Shown here piece by piece: positions 21,780 to 32,200 of a stretch of 64,000 nt of DNA. Origin of the DNA: Lytechinus variegatus (lineage: Eukaryota; Echinodermata; Echinoidea; Temnopleuroida; Toxopneustidae); NCBI RefSeq assembly GCF_018143015.1, contig NC_054744.1, positions 310,001 through 374,000 on the forward strand. The letters run 5' to 3'. The position numbers and the translations under genes are program-made. Positions within the stretch are counted from its first letter, which is position 1; every line of letters starts with the position of its first letter. The notes below the pieces were generated by a model that was not told where the DNA came from, did no database searches, and was given only the letters and a program-made list of their open reading frames with translations.

Positions 21780-22395
21780 AGGACAATCGCCCCCTGACAA
21801 CTACTTCAAGGAAAATATTATCCCCATATATTTTTATCGTAGGGGACTGTTACCCCCCCCCCGGAAATTTACCCTCTAGACGCCAATTACCCCTTGTACG
21901 GAGCCTTTCAAATGCCATTGACTTGACGACATGGCGAGATGCTTTATCTTGCCATGTCGACTAAATAAGCTTATTATGTCCGCAAGGCGAGATGCGTTAT
22001 CCTGCCAAGTCCACATATAAAAAGTTATACGTCAACATGCATGGTGATATATTTTATCTTGCCAAGTCGAATTCTAACAAGTTATATGTCAACATGGCGA
22101 TATATCGGAATTCTCACCAGGACTTGTACACTTCATATCTCGCCACGTCGACATACCGACTTGACAAGATAGAATATATCGCCATGACGAAATAATAAGC
22201 TTATTAATTATACATGGCAAGATAAAGTATCACGCCATGTCGTCACGTCGATGGCATTTCAAAGACTCCGTACTAAGGGTAATTCCCGGGGTTATTGTCT
22301 GGAGGGTAAATTTCCGGGGGTAACAGTCCCCGGCGGTAAAAATATGGGGATCATATTTTCCTTGAAGTAGTTGTCAGGGGATGATTGCCCTAATT
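21780..22395. mobile_element. Palindromic element built of short words
   Basis: Ends are ~170 bp inverted repeats: GACAACTACTTCAAGGAAAA, GGGGACTGTTACCCCC and GGAAATTTACCCTC on the left recur inverted on the right. The middle (21920-22240) is a patchwork of CATGTCGAC, GGCGAGATGC, TATCTTGCCA words in both orientations. No coding potential; type of element unknown. Confidence 0.7.
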
Positions 22396-22556
22396 TTTTT
22401 TTTGTATTTATGTTTTATTGTAAAACAAAATAATATATACAATAACAACAAAACTTCATAGCTACTGTACTTAAGATATCTACACAAAATATCTACACAA
22501 CTGATGATAAGACGACACATACACAGGACAAACACGATTGGATGATTGCCCTAATT
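22379..22556 (-). mobile_element. Short retroposon insertion with 17 bp target duplication
   Basis: GGATGATTGCCCTAATT is present at 22379-22395 and again at 22540-22556. The 144 bp between starts with a T run (poly-A tail on the minus strand) and looks like the 3' end of a reverse-transcribed RNA. The source is unknown. Confidence 0.7.
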
Positions 22557-22559
22557 GGG

Positions 22560-23845
22560 TTATTGTTATATAACCCAGTCGCGGATCCAGGATTTCGTGA
22601 GAAGGGGTGCCCAAATTTGACCTGATTCTTGGCGCCCATGTGACTTTTCGAAAAATGGCGCCTACTCCATCCCAGCCAGGCTAACTTAAGTACCTTAAAT
22701 GTATTTTGAATTATCTTATCATCACATTAAAAAAAGGCAATTAAAGACCACTCTTTTAATGTGTTCTTGAAAAAAAAATCCATGAATATATAATGAAATA
22801 TCAATGGGAGAGCGAAGCGCGAGCGATTTTGGGGGGTTTCAGTTTGGTTTAACTTCTCGCCAGAGTAGGCCCTACTAGAATATTGTGTAAACGGGAGCTG
22901 TAGTTTCTTTACTAGTTGTTTTAGAAGAGCCTCAATAATATTAATGATTTGGAATAATGCAATTTCGAAGCAATCGACTCATTCTCCTCATTAGTGGCGT
23001 ATTTGTTCAGCATGGGTGCACGGGGGGTGGGGGGAGGCCTTGTTGAACTTTTGTAGAGGGCACCAATATAAAAAAAATGAAATGGGGGGTAGAAGTTAAA
23101 GAATATTTGGAATTTATTTTAAAAAAACATTGAGGTATTTCACAAGGCCTAAATAAATAATGAGAACGCTAGGCGCAATCTGATTTTTTTTCATGTATTT
23201 TATCCTGAAAGCCTAATTCCGGGGGCGGACCCAACTTCTGCAAATAAGGAAGGGGCGAATTTTTTCACCCATATTTTCCCCGATCGGCCGCTCAATGTTT
23301 ATTTTTTTTCCTTTCTTTGAAGGGGTTGTTCCAGTGGCGTAATGAGCCAAAAATTTTGAGGGGGCTCGATATGTCATATCGCATAAAATTAATAAGAAGT
23401 TTCCAGTGAGCGAAGCGAGCAAGCAAATATGCTGCCATTTGTATTACAAAAATACAAGGTTGTGATAGATTTTGACATAATATTTGGAAAATAATATCAT
23501 ATTTCATCCTAATCCCTTTCCTTTTCTCTCTTTTTTTTCTTGGTCGTGATTCTTTTTTCTTTTATTTTCATTTTTTTTTTTTTGGGGGGGGGGAAACGCC
23601 CATGTCCTTACAGTCATTTCCTAGCTTTACTTTATAAACAACATAAATGTGTAATAATAGGCCTATCATAAGCCCTATGCAAGCTAAAAAAATGAAATTT
23701 TATGTATTTTGTCCTGAAAATTGAAAATTCTGGGCAATGCTTTTGAACCTGAACAGAACGCGTTATGTAACTAGATAATTACCATGAGCGCGAAGCGCGA
23801 TCAGAAGTGTTAAATATGCATTCTGGCCTAGTCGAAAAGGGACCT
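22560..23845. repeat. Fragments of CAGTGGCGGATCC-type and GCGAAGCG-word repeats
   Basis: CAGTCGCGGATCCAGGATTT at 22569, AGTGGCGTATTTGTTC at 22992, CCAGTGGCGTAATGAGCC at 23331, each followed by a G run; GAGCGAAGCGCGAGCG near 22808, GAGCGAAGCGAGCAAG near 23408, GAGCGCGAAGCGCGAT near 23785. Presumably termini and interiors of several decayed non-autonomous elements. No gene. Confidence 0.5.
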
Positions 23846-23847
23846 GG

Positions 23848-24003
23848 GGCCGTTTCATAAAGCGGTTCGTAAGTTAAGAGCGACTTTAAGAACGACTAGT
23901 GAACCCTTCGTACGCGCTTAACCATCGCCAATTCGATATACCACTTACCACAAGAAATGATCACCTGTCGTTCTTAACTTACGAACAGCTTTATGAAACA
24001 CCA
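23848..24003. mobile_element. Short MITE, ~38 bp inverted ends
   Basis: GGGGCCGTTTCATAAAGCGG and TTCGTAAGTTAAGAGCGAC on the left return inverted as GTCGTTCTTAACTTACGAAC and GCTTTATGAAAC on the right; ~155 bp in total. No coding. Confidence 0.8.
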
Positions 24004-24137
24004 AGCTGTTAAGGACGTTTTGCAGTTAGCCATTAAGACGATACATATTTCAACGATTAAATAATGTGAGCGGAAAGCGCGAGCTGAACATTTTTTATAT
24101 TCTAACCTAAAAAGATGAGATTTCAACCCCCAACGGG

Positions 24138-25170
24138 ACACTCTCAGGGGCGGATCCAGGATTTTGAAATAGGGGGGGGGGGGGCGCCAGCGGCGAGGGA
24201 GCGAAGCGACCGAGCGGGGGGAGGGTGTGGGAGGGGGATACCCCCCTCCCACGGCAAGGACTTTTTCAAAAAATCATGTCCAGAAGTCGTATTTTTAGAG
24301 CACAATTTCTACTTTTTAACAATACACAATGTGTCCTCGGGACATTTTTCCCCAGCACGAAAGTATTTTTTTTCTCCCCCCCCCCCCCCCCCCCCCCGTC
24401 ACATAAAATCTTCGCTCCTTACGCTGACATAAAATAGCTGCCTATACACAGCGAACGCGGAGTGGGGTCGACTGGTGATTGAGAATATACAATTTTGCTC
24501 CTTGATAATTCGTTGGAATGATTGCTTCGGCGAAACTTAGTTGGGGCGCCTTGGATAATATGCCTCTAAATCTACCAGAAAGTGTAAAAGTTAGTTTACA
24601 TTAAATACAAATATGTCTGACCTATACATTTCAGTGAAAACGTACATGACCAAGGCAGAATGATAATACTGCGCACGTGGCGCCCGATATAGGGCTTCAT
24701 CTTTGAGTGAAGAATAATCTCGGGGATAGACATTATCATTCGCATCGTTGACACTTTCTCTCGCGATCTGTTACTTACAATTTACATGTATTTGCCATAA
24801 AGACGAACAAACGCATGTTACAAAAAAAAATTCGGGAAAAAATGATATCCAATCCAACATCTTCACACTGGTCACTGCACTGCAACTCCCGATTACAAGT
24901 GGTGCAACTTTCCAACCAATCGACTTGCGCGCCCTGGAATTCCGGAATTTACATATTGCAATACAGTATGACAGAGGTGCATTTGTGCGAACACAAAGGC
25001 CATGAGCGTAAGTTAAAATATAGTTTTGACTAGATCTAGCCCTTGAAATTGACTACATTGTACCAATCCAGTAAATATAACCATCCAAAAAAAAAAAAAA
25101 AAAAATCCGGCGAAAATAGGGGGGGGGGGGGGGGGCGCGCCCGGGGCGCCCCCCTCTGGATCCGCCACTG
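24138..25170. mobile_element. CAGTGGCGGATCCAG-ended element
   Basis: Left end CAGGGGCGGATCCAGGATTT, right end the inverse of CAGTGGCGGATCCAGAGGGG, each followed by G/C runs. ACTCT lies on both sides. The flanks join as GGACACTCTTGTCATG, as expected from the second copy of the flanking sequence at 25677, so the 1.03 kb is an insertion with a ~5 bp target duplication. No transposase; frames inside are G/C-run artefacts. Confidence 0.7.
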
Positions 25171-26180
25171 ACTCTTGTCATGTTTTGTCAATCATGAAAA
25201 AGGATGGGTAATTTTTGGTATCTTTATAATGCGAGCGCAAACGCGAGCATAAAATTTTTGATATTCTGATCTGAAACTGGATAATTTTAGTACGTTTTGA
25301 TTAAGATCATGTTGCGTATCTAAAAAAAACATGCGTGCGAGTGTTTTAGAGTTAGACAGAATCTGCATTCTGAAAACATTTCATTTTTCATAATGAAAAT
25401 CAATAATGCGAGCGCATATATGAAATTCCGATATGAAATGAGTTATTTAAGCACTATATACAGCATTGTGTATATAGGGAAATTGTGACGTCGATGTGGA
25501 TAGCACTAAATAAATGATGCGAGCGCGAAGCGTGAGCTGATATTTTATTATTATTTTAACCTAGGATCGAGACATTTAATCGTCCCTTGTATCACTAAGT
25601 GGCAGATAACCATTTTTCAATGAAAATATTGAAATTTTTGTTTTTTTAATTTTTGAGCTTCTTACATTAGTATGTAACTCTTGTCATGTTTTGTCAATCA
25701 TGAAAAAGGATGGGTAATTTTTGGTATCTTTATAATGCGAGCGCAAACGCGAGCATAAAATTTTTGATATTCTGATCTGAAACTGGATAATTTTAGTACG
25801 TTTTGAATAAGATCATGTTGCGTATCTAAAAAAACATGCGTGCGAGTGTTTTAGAGTTAGACAGAATCTGCATTCTGAAAACATTTCATTTTTCATAATG
25901 AAAATCAATAATGCGAGCGCATATATGAAATTCCGATATGAAATGAGTTATTTAAGCACTATATACAGCATTGTGTATATAGGGAAATTGTGACGTCGAT
26001 GTGGATAGCACTAAATAAATGATGCGAGCGCGAAGCGTGAGCTGATATTTTATTATTATTTTAACCTAGGATCGAGACATTTAATCGTCCCTTGTATCAC
26101 TAAGTGGCAGATAACCATTTTTCAATGAAAATATTGAAATTTTTGTTTTTTTAATTTTTGAGCTTCTTACATTAGTATGT
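25171..26180 (+). repeat. Near-identical 506 bp tandem duplication
   Basis: ACTCTTGTCATGTTTTGTCA starts at 25171 and again at 25677. The two units differ by only a couple of bases (a GATTAAG/GAATAAG change and a shorter A run). Each contains GCGAGCGCAAACGCGAGC and GCGAGCGCGAAGCGTGAGC. No gene. Confidence 0.9.
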
Positions 26181-26429
26181 TTTACCTCACAAAAATTTGG
26201 ACCATGAACTTAATTTCCTGTTAGTAAAAAAAAAGGTATTCAAAGAGCGATCTGAGCCATGTCACAAAGAGGAGAGGGTCTAACGATTAATTTAAGAAAT
26301 CAGTGCCATGGCGAAATTCATCTATGATGCCTTAACTTTGCCTAAATGATTCACTAAGCTTTGTGTGTTACGGAATACGAAGCCTGGCCCTGGCCCTGCT
26401 TGGGCTTGGCCCTTGATCGAGTTGCCAAT

Positions 26430-26915
26430 TCCAGCCTAGAAATAGATCTAAATCTAGGCCTAAGTCAGAATAGATCTAACAATTAGATCTATAATTCTAC
26501 TAACTGTTAGATGTAGGTCTAGTTCAGTTGGGCCTTGCCATTTGGACAGTACTTGGCCCTGGGTATGAAAATACAAGTAGATCTAGATCTAGAAGTAGAT
26601 CTAGATCTATTTCTAGATTGGAGGTCTAGATCTAACTAGATCTAACTTAGGTAGATCGAGACCTGTAGAACAGATCTATATCAAGACTAGAATCTAGATC
26701 TAGGTAGGTCAAGATAGGCCATCTAGACTTAGAATCTACTTAGTCTAGGCCTAGATAATAGATATACTTGTCTGTTCCTATCCTATACCTAGAAGTTCTG
26801 TATTCTGACGTATTTCTAGGATTCCTAGGCCTAAACCTAGATCTACCCTAGTCTAGCCTAGTCTAGACCTAGTAGAAGATCTAGATTTAGATCTAGAGTA
26901 GAAGTCTACTATTAC
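26430..26915. repeat. AGATCTAG-rich low-complexity block
   Basis: Hundreds of bases composed of AGATCT, TCTAGA, CCTAGG and CTAGATCTAG words, self-complementary at the 6-8 bp level, without a fixed period. The 250 bp before it (26181-26429) show nothing. Confidence 0.75.
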
Positions 26916-27870
26916 TTGATGGATTCAAGATGCTTGTCTGTTCCTATCCAAGGCTAGAACTAGATTCTGAGGTATTTTTAGAATCTAGGGTAATTAAGGA
27001 CATGTTTTTCCCACTTGGCATCATACTAGGTATGGACATATCAGTTATAATTTTCCTTTCTCGCAACACATCACCTATTTTTCAAACTGGACGGTCATTG
27101 TTAAGAAAAATATTTTGTTTTTATTAACTTTTGATGATATTGACTATATAATTCCCTTCAGTAAATGGAAAGTAGCCATTGTATATTTCGTACTAACAAG
27201 ATAATGGAAAGAAAATATCAATTTACCTAAGAGACCAAAATAATGTTGATCATTGTGCTTAAATTTGAAGATACGCATTTGCTTATCTTCCAGAGCAACC
27301 AGAATTTTGAGGATACAAGACTACCCGGTGGACAATCAGCATCCATCAAGAGGACTGAACTTGATAAAGTGGTCATAAAATATGACTATTTTTTATCAAA
27401 CATCAGATGAACATGCCTTTGTATATATTGAATTGAATTTAAAAATACCTTGACCGGCAGAGGTTAAATGTAAAACTAAACTTATGCATATTTTTCACAA
27501 AATGTATTTTATCAGAATCATTGCAACTCTTCAATTTTAATTTCAGTTTTAACCAGCTCCATCGCCCACCCCCCTCCAAAAGGAACAAACTTCAAAACAT
27601 ATTTTAAAATTGGAGAGGCCTAAATTAATTCATTTTAGGAAGTTCTAATAAGACCATGTTAACATGTTAATATCTACCATAGATGTATGTGTGTGGCTCT
27701 TACCAACCTGGTCATGAGGGGTCATGATCCTTCCAGTCAAGAGAACGTGGAACTGAATTATAACAGCTTAAAACTTGCATTTAAAAGCATTTATTAGCCG
27801 AAATCCTAAGTCCCACCATAAATTTATATAAGTTACATTGGCTAAAAGTTTAGAGATTTCCATCATATTC

Positions 27871-27874
<4 letters not shown>
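26916..27874. other. No gene seen
   Basis: AT-rich text. The piece after TATCTTCCAG (27294 on) reads open for 38 codons and stops at 27409-27411; it could be a terminal exon but has no recognisable domain, so I do not call it. Confidence 0.45.
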
Positions 27875-27875
<1 letters not shown>

Positions 27876-27937
<62 letters not shown>

Positions 27938-27948
27938 TATATATATGT
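27876..27948. repeat. (AT)n microsatellite
   Basis: About 70 bp of alternating AT with a TATTCATATA interruption near the end. The retroelement sequence begins directly after it. Confidence 0.95.
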
Positions 27949-28335
27949 AACAGGTCAAAATGAACTGTTTATTGAAAATTCATATATTGTTATTACTCTT
28001 AACCATTTGTTTGTAAGTAATAGATGCCTTCACAGGAATTAGTAGAAAGTAGAAATGTTTATCAATCTTCATGCTTTTTAATGAAGTACGATTCACTCTC
28101 TTTCTGGGTAAGAGTGATGCTAAATGGTCTTTGGGTCAAAACATCACATTCCAGAGCTATGAGCTTGTATGACGTAGCCTTGTGGTCAAGGCTTAATAGC
28201 ATCTGTGAATGGAAAGTGATAACTGCATAAAAGGGAGAGAGGATTTTACTCCAATTCATTCCTGCACTGCACCCCATTCATGGGGCAGGCAGAGAGGCTT
28301 CTTCATTTTCGGGTCAGAATTATAGTAATTTGACA
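27946..28335 (+). repeat. Candidate 5' LTR of the Gmr1-like element
   Basis: Starts TGTAACAGG right after the AT repeat and ends ATTTGACA, directly followed by a primer-binding-like TGG. Near 28226 GCATAAAAGGGAG resembles a TATA box, with a possible initiator about 30 bp downstream. These are the expected parts of an LTR promoter. I could not find a matching downstream copy: the LTR-like end at 34046-34232 is different. So the call rests on position and termini only. Confidence 0.4.
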
Positions 28336-29201
28336 TGGTGTCTCAGAGCGGGCAATTGGGTGAGAGAGAGAAAAGGTCGATGGAAGCTGGGTTCTCTGCC
28401 AGGGTAAAGCTTATTCCACAGTATGATGAGACTGATTTAGACTCGTTCCTTCTTTTGTTTGAGAGGGTGGCTAGAAAAATGGAATGGCCTGAAAGTGACT
28501 GGGCTTTGCTCATTCAGCAAGTCATTTCAGGCAAGGCACAGTCTGTTGTAACTGCATTGAGCTATGATCATGCTTTTGATTATTGGAAAATGAAAGATGC
28601 CATCCTTCAGGCATTTGAGCTAGTCCCAGAGGCATACCGTCAGATGTTTCGTGATCTCAAGAGGGATCCTGCAGAGACTTGTGTTGAGTTTGCACGTCGC
28701 AAAGAGGTTGCATTTGATAGATGGATCAGGTCTCTGAGAATTGAGATGACATATGAATCACTGCGTGAGGTTGTTTTAATTGATGAGTTCACAAGATGCA
28801 TGTCCCGTGATGTTAAAACATACATGAATGATCATGCTGTTGTTAGTGTCAGAAATGCAGCAATGTTGGCAGATGGGTATGAATTGTCACATAGAAGTAG
28901 CGCGTCGCAGCTTCAACCTCCTAGTCCGTTAGCGAGTGGTTTTGGTTGGAGTAGGTCCGAGACATTACATAAGGACGTGGAGAGGTCAAAGTCACCAAAG
29001 AGTAAGTTGAGTGGTGGTAGCCAGTCTAATGGTGTTAGACCAGAGGCCAGGTTGTTTTGTGCATACTGTAAGAAGGATGGGCACCTTATTTCTCACTGTC
29101 AGAAACTAAAGGACAAGAATACTGGTCAGAATAAAGTCCAGGCCAGCGGTAAATTTTGTTCGGCCGGCTACGGTTTGTGTGGGAGACCCTGTGTGTGTTG
29201 A
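28335..29201 (+). CDS. gag: Gag, Gmr1-like Ty3/gypsy retrotransposon
   Basis: A 288-residue structural protein that would assemble the retroelement particle in the cytoplasm and bind its RNA. Residues ~92-185 (AYRQMFRDLKRDPAETCVEF, then DRWIRSL, LREVVLIDEFTRCMS, NAAMLADGYELSH) resemble the capsid C-terminal/SCAN fold; SCAN domains of vertebrates are thought to descend from gypsy-family gag. Residues 242-255 are a CCHC zinc knuckle (C242, C245, H250, C255). A Ser/Lys-rich linker separates the two. The first ATG overlaps the putative primer site, so Met16 (28380) is an alternative start. The stop overlaps pol, which lies in the +1 frame. No internal stop or frameshift: the gene looks young. Confidence 0.85.
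   Translation: MVSQSGQLGEREKRSMEAGFSARVKLIPQYDETDLDSFLLLFERVARKMEWPESDWALLIQQVISGKAQSVVTALSYDHAFDYWKMKDAILQAFELVPEAYRQMFRDLKRDPAETCVEFARRKEVAFDRWIRSLRIEMTYESLREVVLIDEFTRCMSRDVKTYMNDHAVVSVRNAAMLADGYELSHRSSASQLQPPSPLASGFGWSRSETLHKDVERSKSPKSKLSGGSQSNGVRPEARLFCAYCKKDGHLISHCQKLKDKNTGQNKVQASGKFCSAGYGLCGRPCVC
28336..28353 (+). promoter_or_regulatory. Candidate tRNA primer-binding site
   Basis: TGGTGTCTCAGAGCGGGC follows the terminal CA of the putative LTR without a gap. TGGTGTC matches the CCA end of tRNAs finishing in GACACCA (some leucine tRNAs); beyond that the match is imperfect. It overlaps the first codons of gag. Confidence 0.4.
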
Positions 29202-32200
29202 TGGGGTGAAGCACAAGTTTCATGATGGGGTGGATGAAGGATACAAGGAATTTATTTCTGATGGCACGGTGAAGTTCACTGTTGATGGTGAAGAATTTCC
29301 TGTTGTGATTTTGAGAGATACTGGCTCTGTTCAGACGTTATTGATTGCTGATGAGTCATCCTTGGAATCTTGTTTCACGGGCATGAGAACTCTGATCCAA
29401 GATGTGAATGAAGGTTTCAAATCTGTTCCTCTGTATGATGTAGAACTTTGTAGTGGGCTGGTTTCTGGGAGAGTGACAGTTGGCATTGTTTCTCGATTGC
29501 CTATGAAGGGAATCACAATGCTGCTTGGCAATGATTTGGCTGGAGGTAAGGTGCAGCCATCTACTGTTTTGAGTGACGTGCCGGTAGTGGATTCCAAGAC
29601 AGAGGCTTTGAAAACAGCTATCCCGGGTATTTTTCCATCTTGTGCGGTTACCAGGGCACAGGCTATGGCAGGGCGAGATGAGAGAGAGGTTGAACATGGT
29701 GGTGACATAGATTTAGGGGATACAGTTTTTAGAGATCTGAGTGAGAGTATGAATAGTCAGTCTGGTGATGATAGGACTATTTTCAGCCAGCCTGCCTTGA
29801 TTGCAGCCCAACAGTCAGCTGCGGACTTGAAAGGTTTGTATCATGTTGCTCTGACAGCAGGAGAGGCAGAGAAGGTCTCACAGTGTTATTACATTAAGTC
29901 TGGTGTGTTGATGCGGAAATGGTGTCCTCCTGGTCGCCCAGCTGATGAAGATTGGGTGGCCGTGGATCAGGTTGTTGTCCCGCCCCAGTATCGAGCAGAG
30001 ATTCTAAGGTTAGCTCATGATATTCCCCTTGCTGGACACCTAGGTGTGAGGAAGACAGTGGCCAGGATTAGGGCCCATTTCTACTGGCCTGGGCTTAGGA
30101 AGTGTGTGTCTGAGTATTGTAAGTCATGTCATGTCTGTCAGGTTGTGGGCAAGCCACAACATCACATCAAGCCAGCCCCACTTATTCCAATTCCTGTTTT
30201 TCCTGAACCATTTAGCCGTGTATTGATAGATTGTGTTGGCCCATTGCCAAAAACCAAGGCAGGTTATCAGTACTTGCTTACTGTCATGGATTCAACCACA
30301 CGCTTTCCAGAAGCTTTTCCATTGAGGAACATTCAGGCTAAGACAGTTATTGATGCCCTCTTGGTGTTTTTCACACGCTATGGACTCCCTCAAGACATCC
30401 AGTCGGATAGGGGTTCTAATTTCACATCTAGTGTATTCCAGGAAGTGATGCATCAATTAGGAATCAAGCAGGTGAACTCATCACCTTACCACCCACAGTC
30501 GCAGGGTGCCCTTGAGAGATACCATCAGACCTTAAAGACAATGATCAAGTCTTACTGCTCTGAGAACACTGGAGACTGGGAAAAGGGTATTCCTTTCCTC
30601 TTATTTGCTTCTCGTGATACTCCTAATGAATCTACAGGATTCACCCCATTTGAGCTTGTGTTTGGCCATGAGCCAAGAGGTCCTCTCAAGGTAGTGAAGG
30701 AGCACATGTTGTCAGAGTCTGAGGTGGAGAGTGGGAATGTGCTAGATTATGTGTCACAATTTCGCGAAAGACTCTTGAGGGCGTGTGAACTCGCGGGGGA
30801 ACATTTGAGGTCGTCTCAAGGTGTAATGAAGGCCCGTGCAGATAAGAAGGCAGAACCTCGCTCATTCGAGCCTGGTAGCAAAGTCCTTGTGTTACTGCCC
30901 ATCCAGGGTGAACCTCTCAGAGCTAAGTTCAGTGGGCCATATGTGGTAGAGAAGAACTTGGGTAAGGAAACCTATCTTGTGAGTACTCCAGACAGGAGAA
31001 AAACAAAAAGGGTTTGCCACATTAATATGCTGAAGAAGTATTATGATCGTGACGAGGTGGCGACAGTTGCTGTTGTTTGTGAAAAGGCAGCAGAACATAT
31101 TCCTGGAGAACTTGAAATCCCAGTGGAAGCGGAGATTGGTGAAGGGATGTCTGGAAAGGTGAATAATTCACATGTGATGGCTAATCCCTCAAAGATATTG
31201 GGTCATCTATCAGATTTTGAACAGCAGGATGTAGTACAAATACTTCTTGATTACCCTGAAGTATGTGGAGATAAGTTGGGATATACCGGAGAGGCTATTC
31301 ATGATGTTGATGTAGGCGATCATCTGCCTATTAAACAACATCCCTACCGTTTGAATCCAAGAAAGAAGAGCCAGGTGCGGAAGGAACTTGAGTATATGCT
31401 TGCATGTGGTGTCATTGAGCCTAGTCAGAGCTGTTGGAGCTCACCTGTAGTTCTTGTTCCAAAACCAGATGGGAGTCAGCGTTTTTGCATTGACTACAGG
31501 AAAGTTAATGCTGTAACAAAACCTGACTCGTTTCCGCTACCTCGTATTGAGGATTGCATTGATCAGATTGGCAATGCAAGGTATATCACAAAGCTGGATC
31601 TGATGAAAGGTTATTGGCAGGTGCCATTAACAGAGAGGGCAAGGGAAATCTCTGCATTTGTTACCCCGCAGGGGTTATTCCAGTGTCGGGTTATGCCCTT
31701 TGGCATGCGGAATGCTCCAGCGACATTTCAACGGCTCATGAATTGTGTAATTGCAGGACTTGACAATGTTGTAGTATATCTTGATGATATTCTAGTAGTT
31801 AGTGATACCTGGTCAGATCATCTAACTTGCTTGAGAGATGTGTTTGTCAGATTGACCAAGGCAGGACTTGTTGTGAATTTGTCAAAGTGTGAATTTGCGC
31901 AGGCGACAGTTACTTACTTGGGTCGTGTAGTAGGGCATGGATGCGTTGCCCCACGAGAGGCAAAGGTCCAAGCTATTGTGGATTTCCCTGCCCCTTCCAC
32001 AAAGAAGGGGGTGATGAGGTTTCTGGGCATGTGTGGATTTTACCGCAAGTTTGTTCCTAATTTCAGTGACATTGTTGTTCCTCTTACAGATCTTCTCAAG
32101 AAGGGGACTAAGTTTGATTGGACCAAACCCTGTGAGATTGCCTTTCAGAAATTGAAAGCTGTTCTGATCTCAAAGCCTGTGTTGCAGGCTCCTAACTTTG

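Noticed and set aside
24115..24437. Pro-rich reading frames near 24.1-24.4 kb
   Set aside because: Created by C and G homopolymer runs at a transposon terminus.
27295..27411. Possible terminal exon after a TTATCTTCCAG acceptor
   Set aside because: 38 codons with no recognisable feature and no partner exon in phase; too weak to call.
29331..29708. Antisense frames inside pol
   Set aside because: Shadows of a strongly supported retroelement gene.
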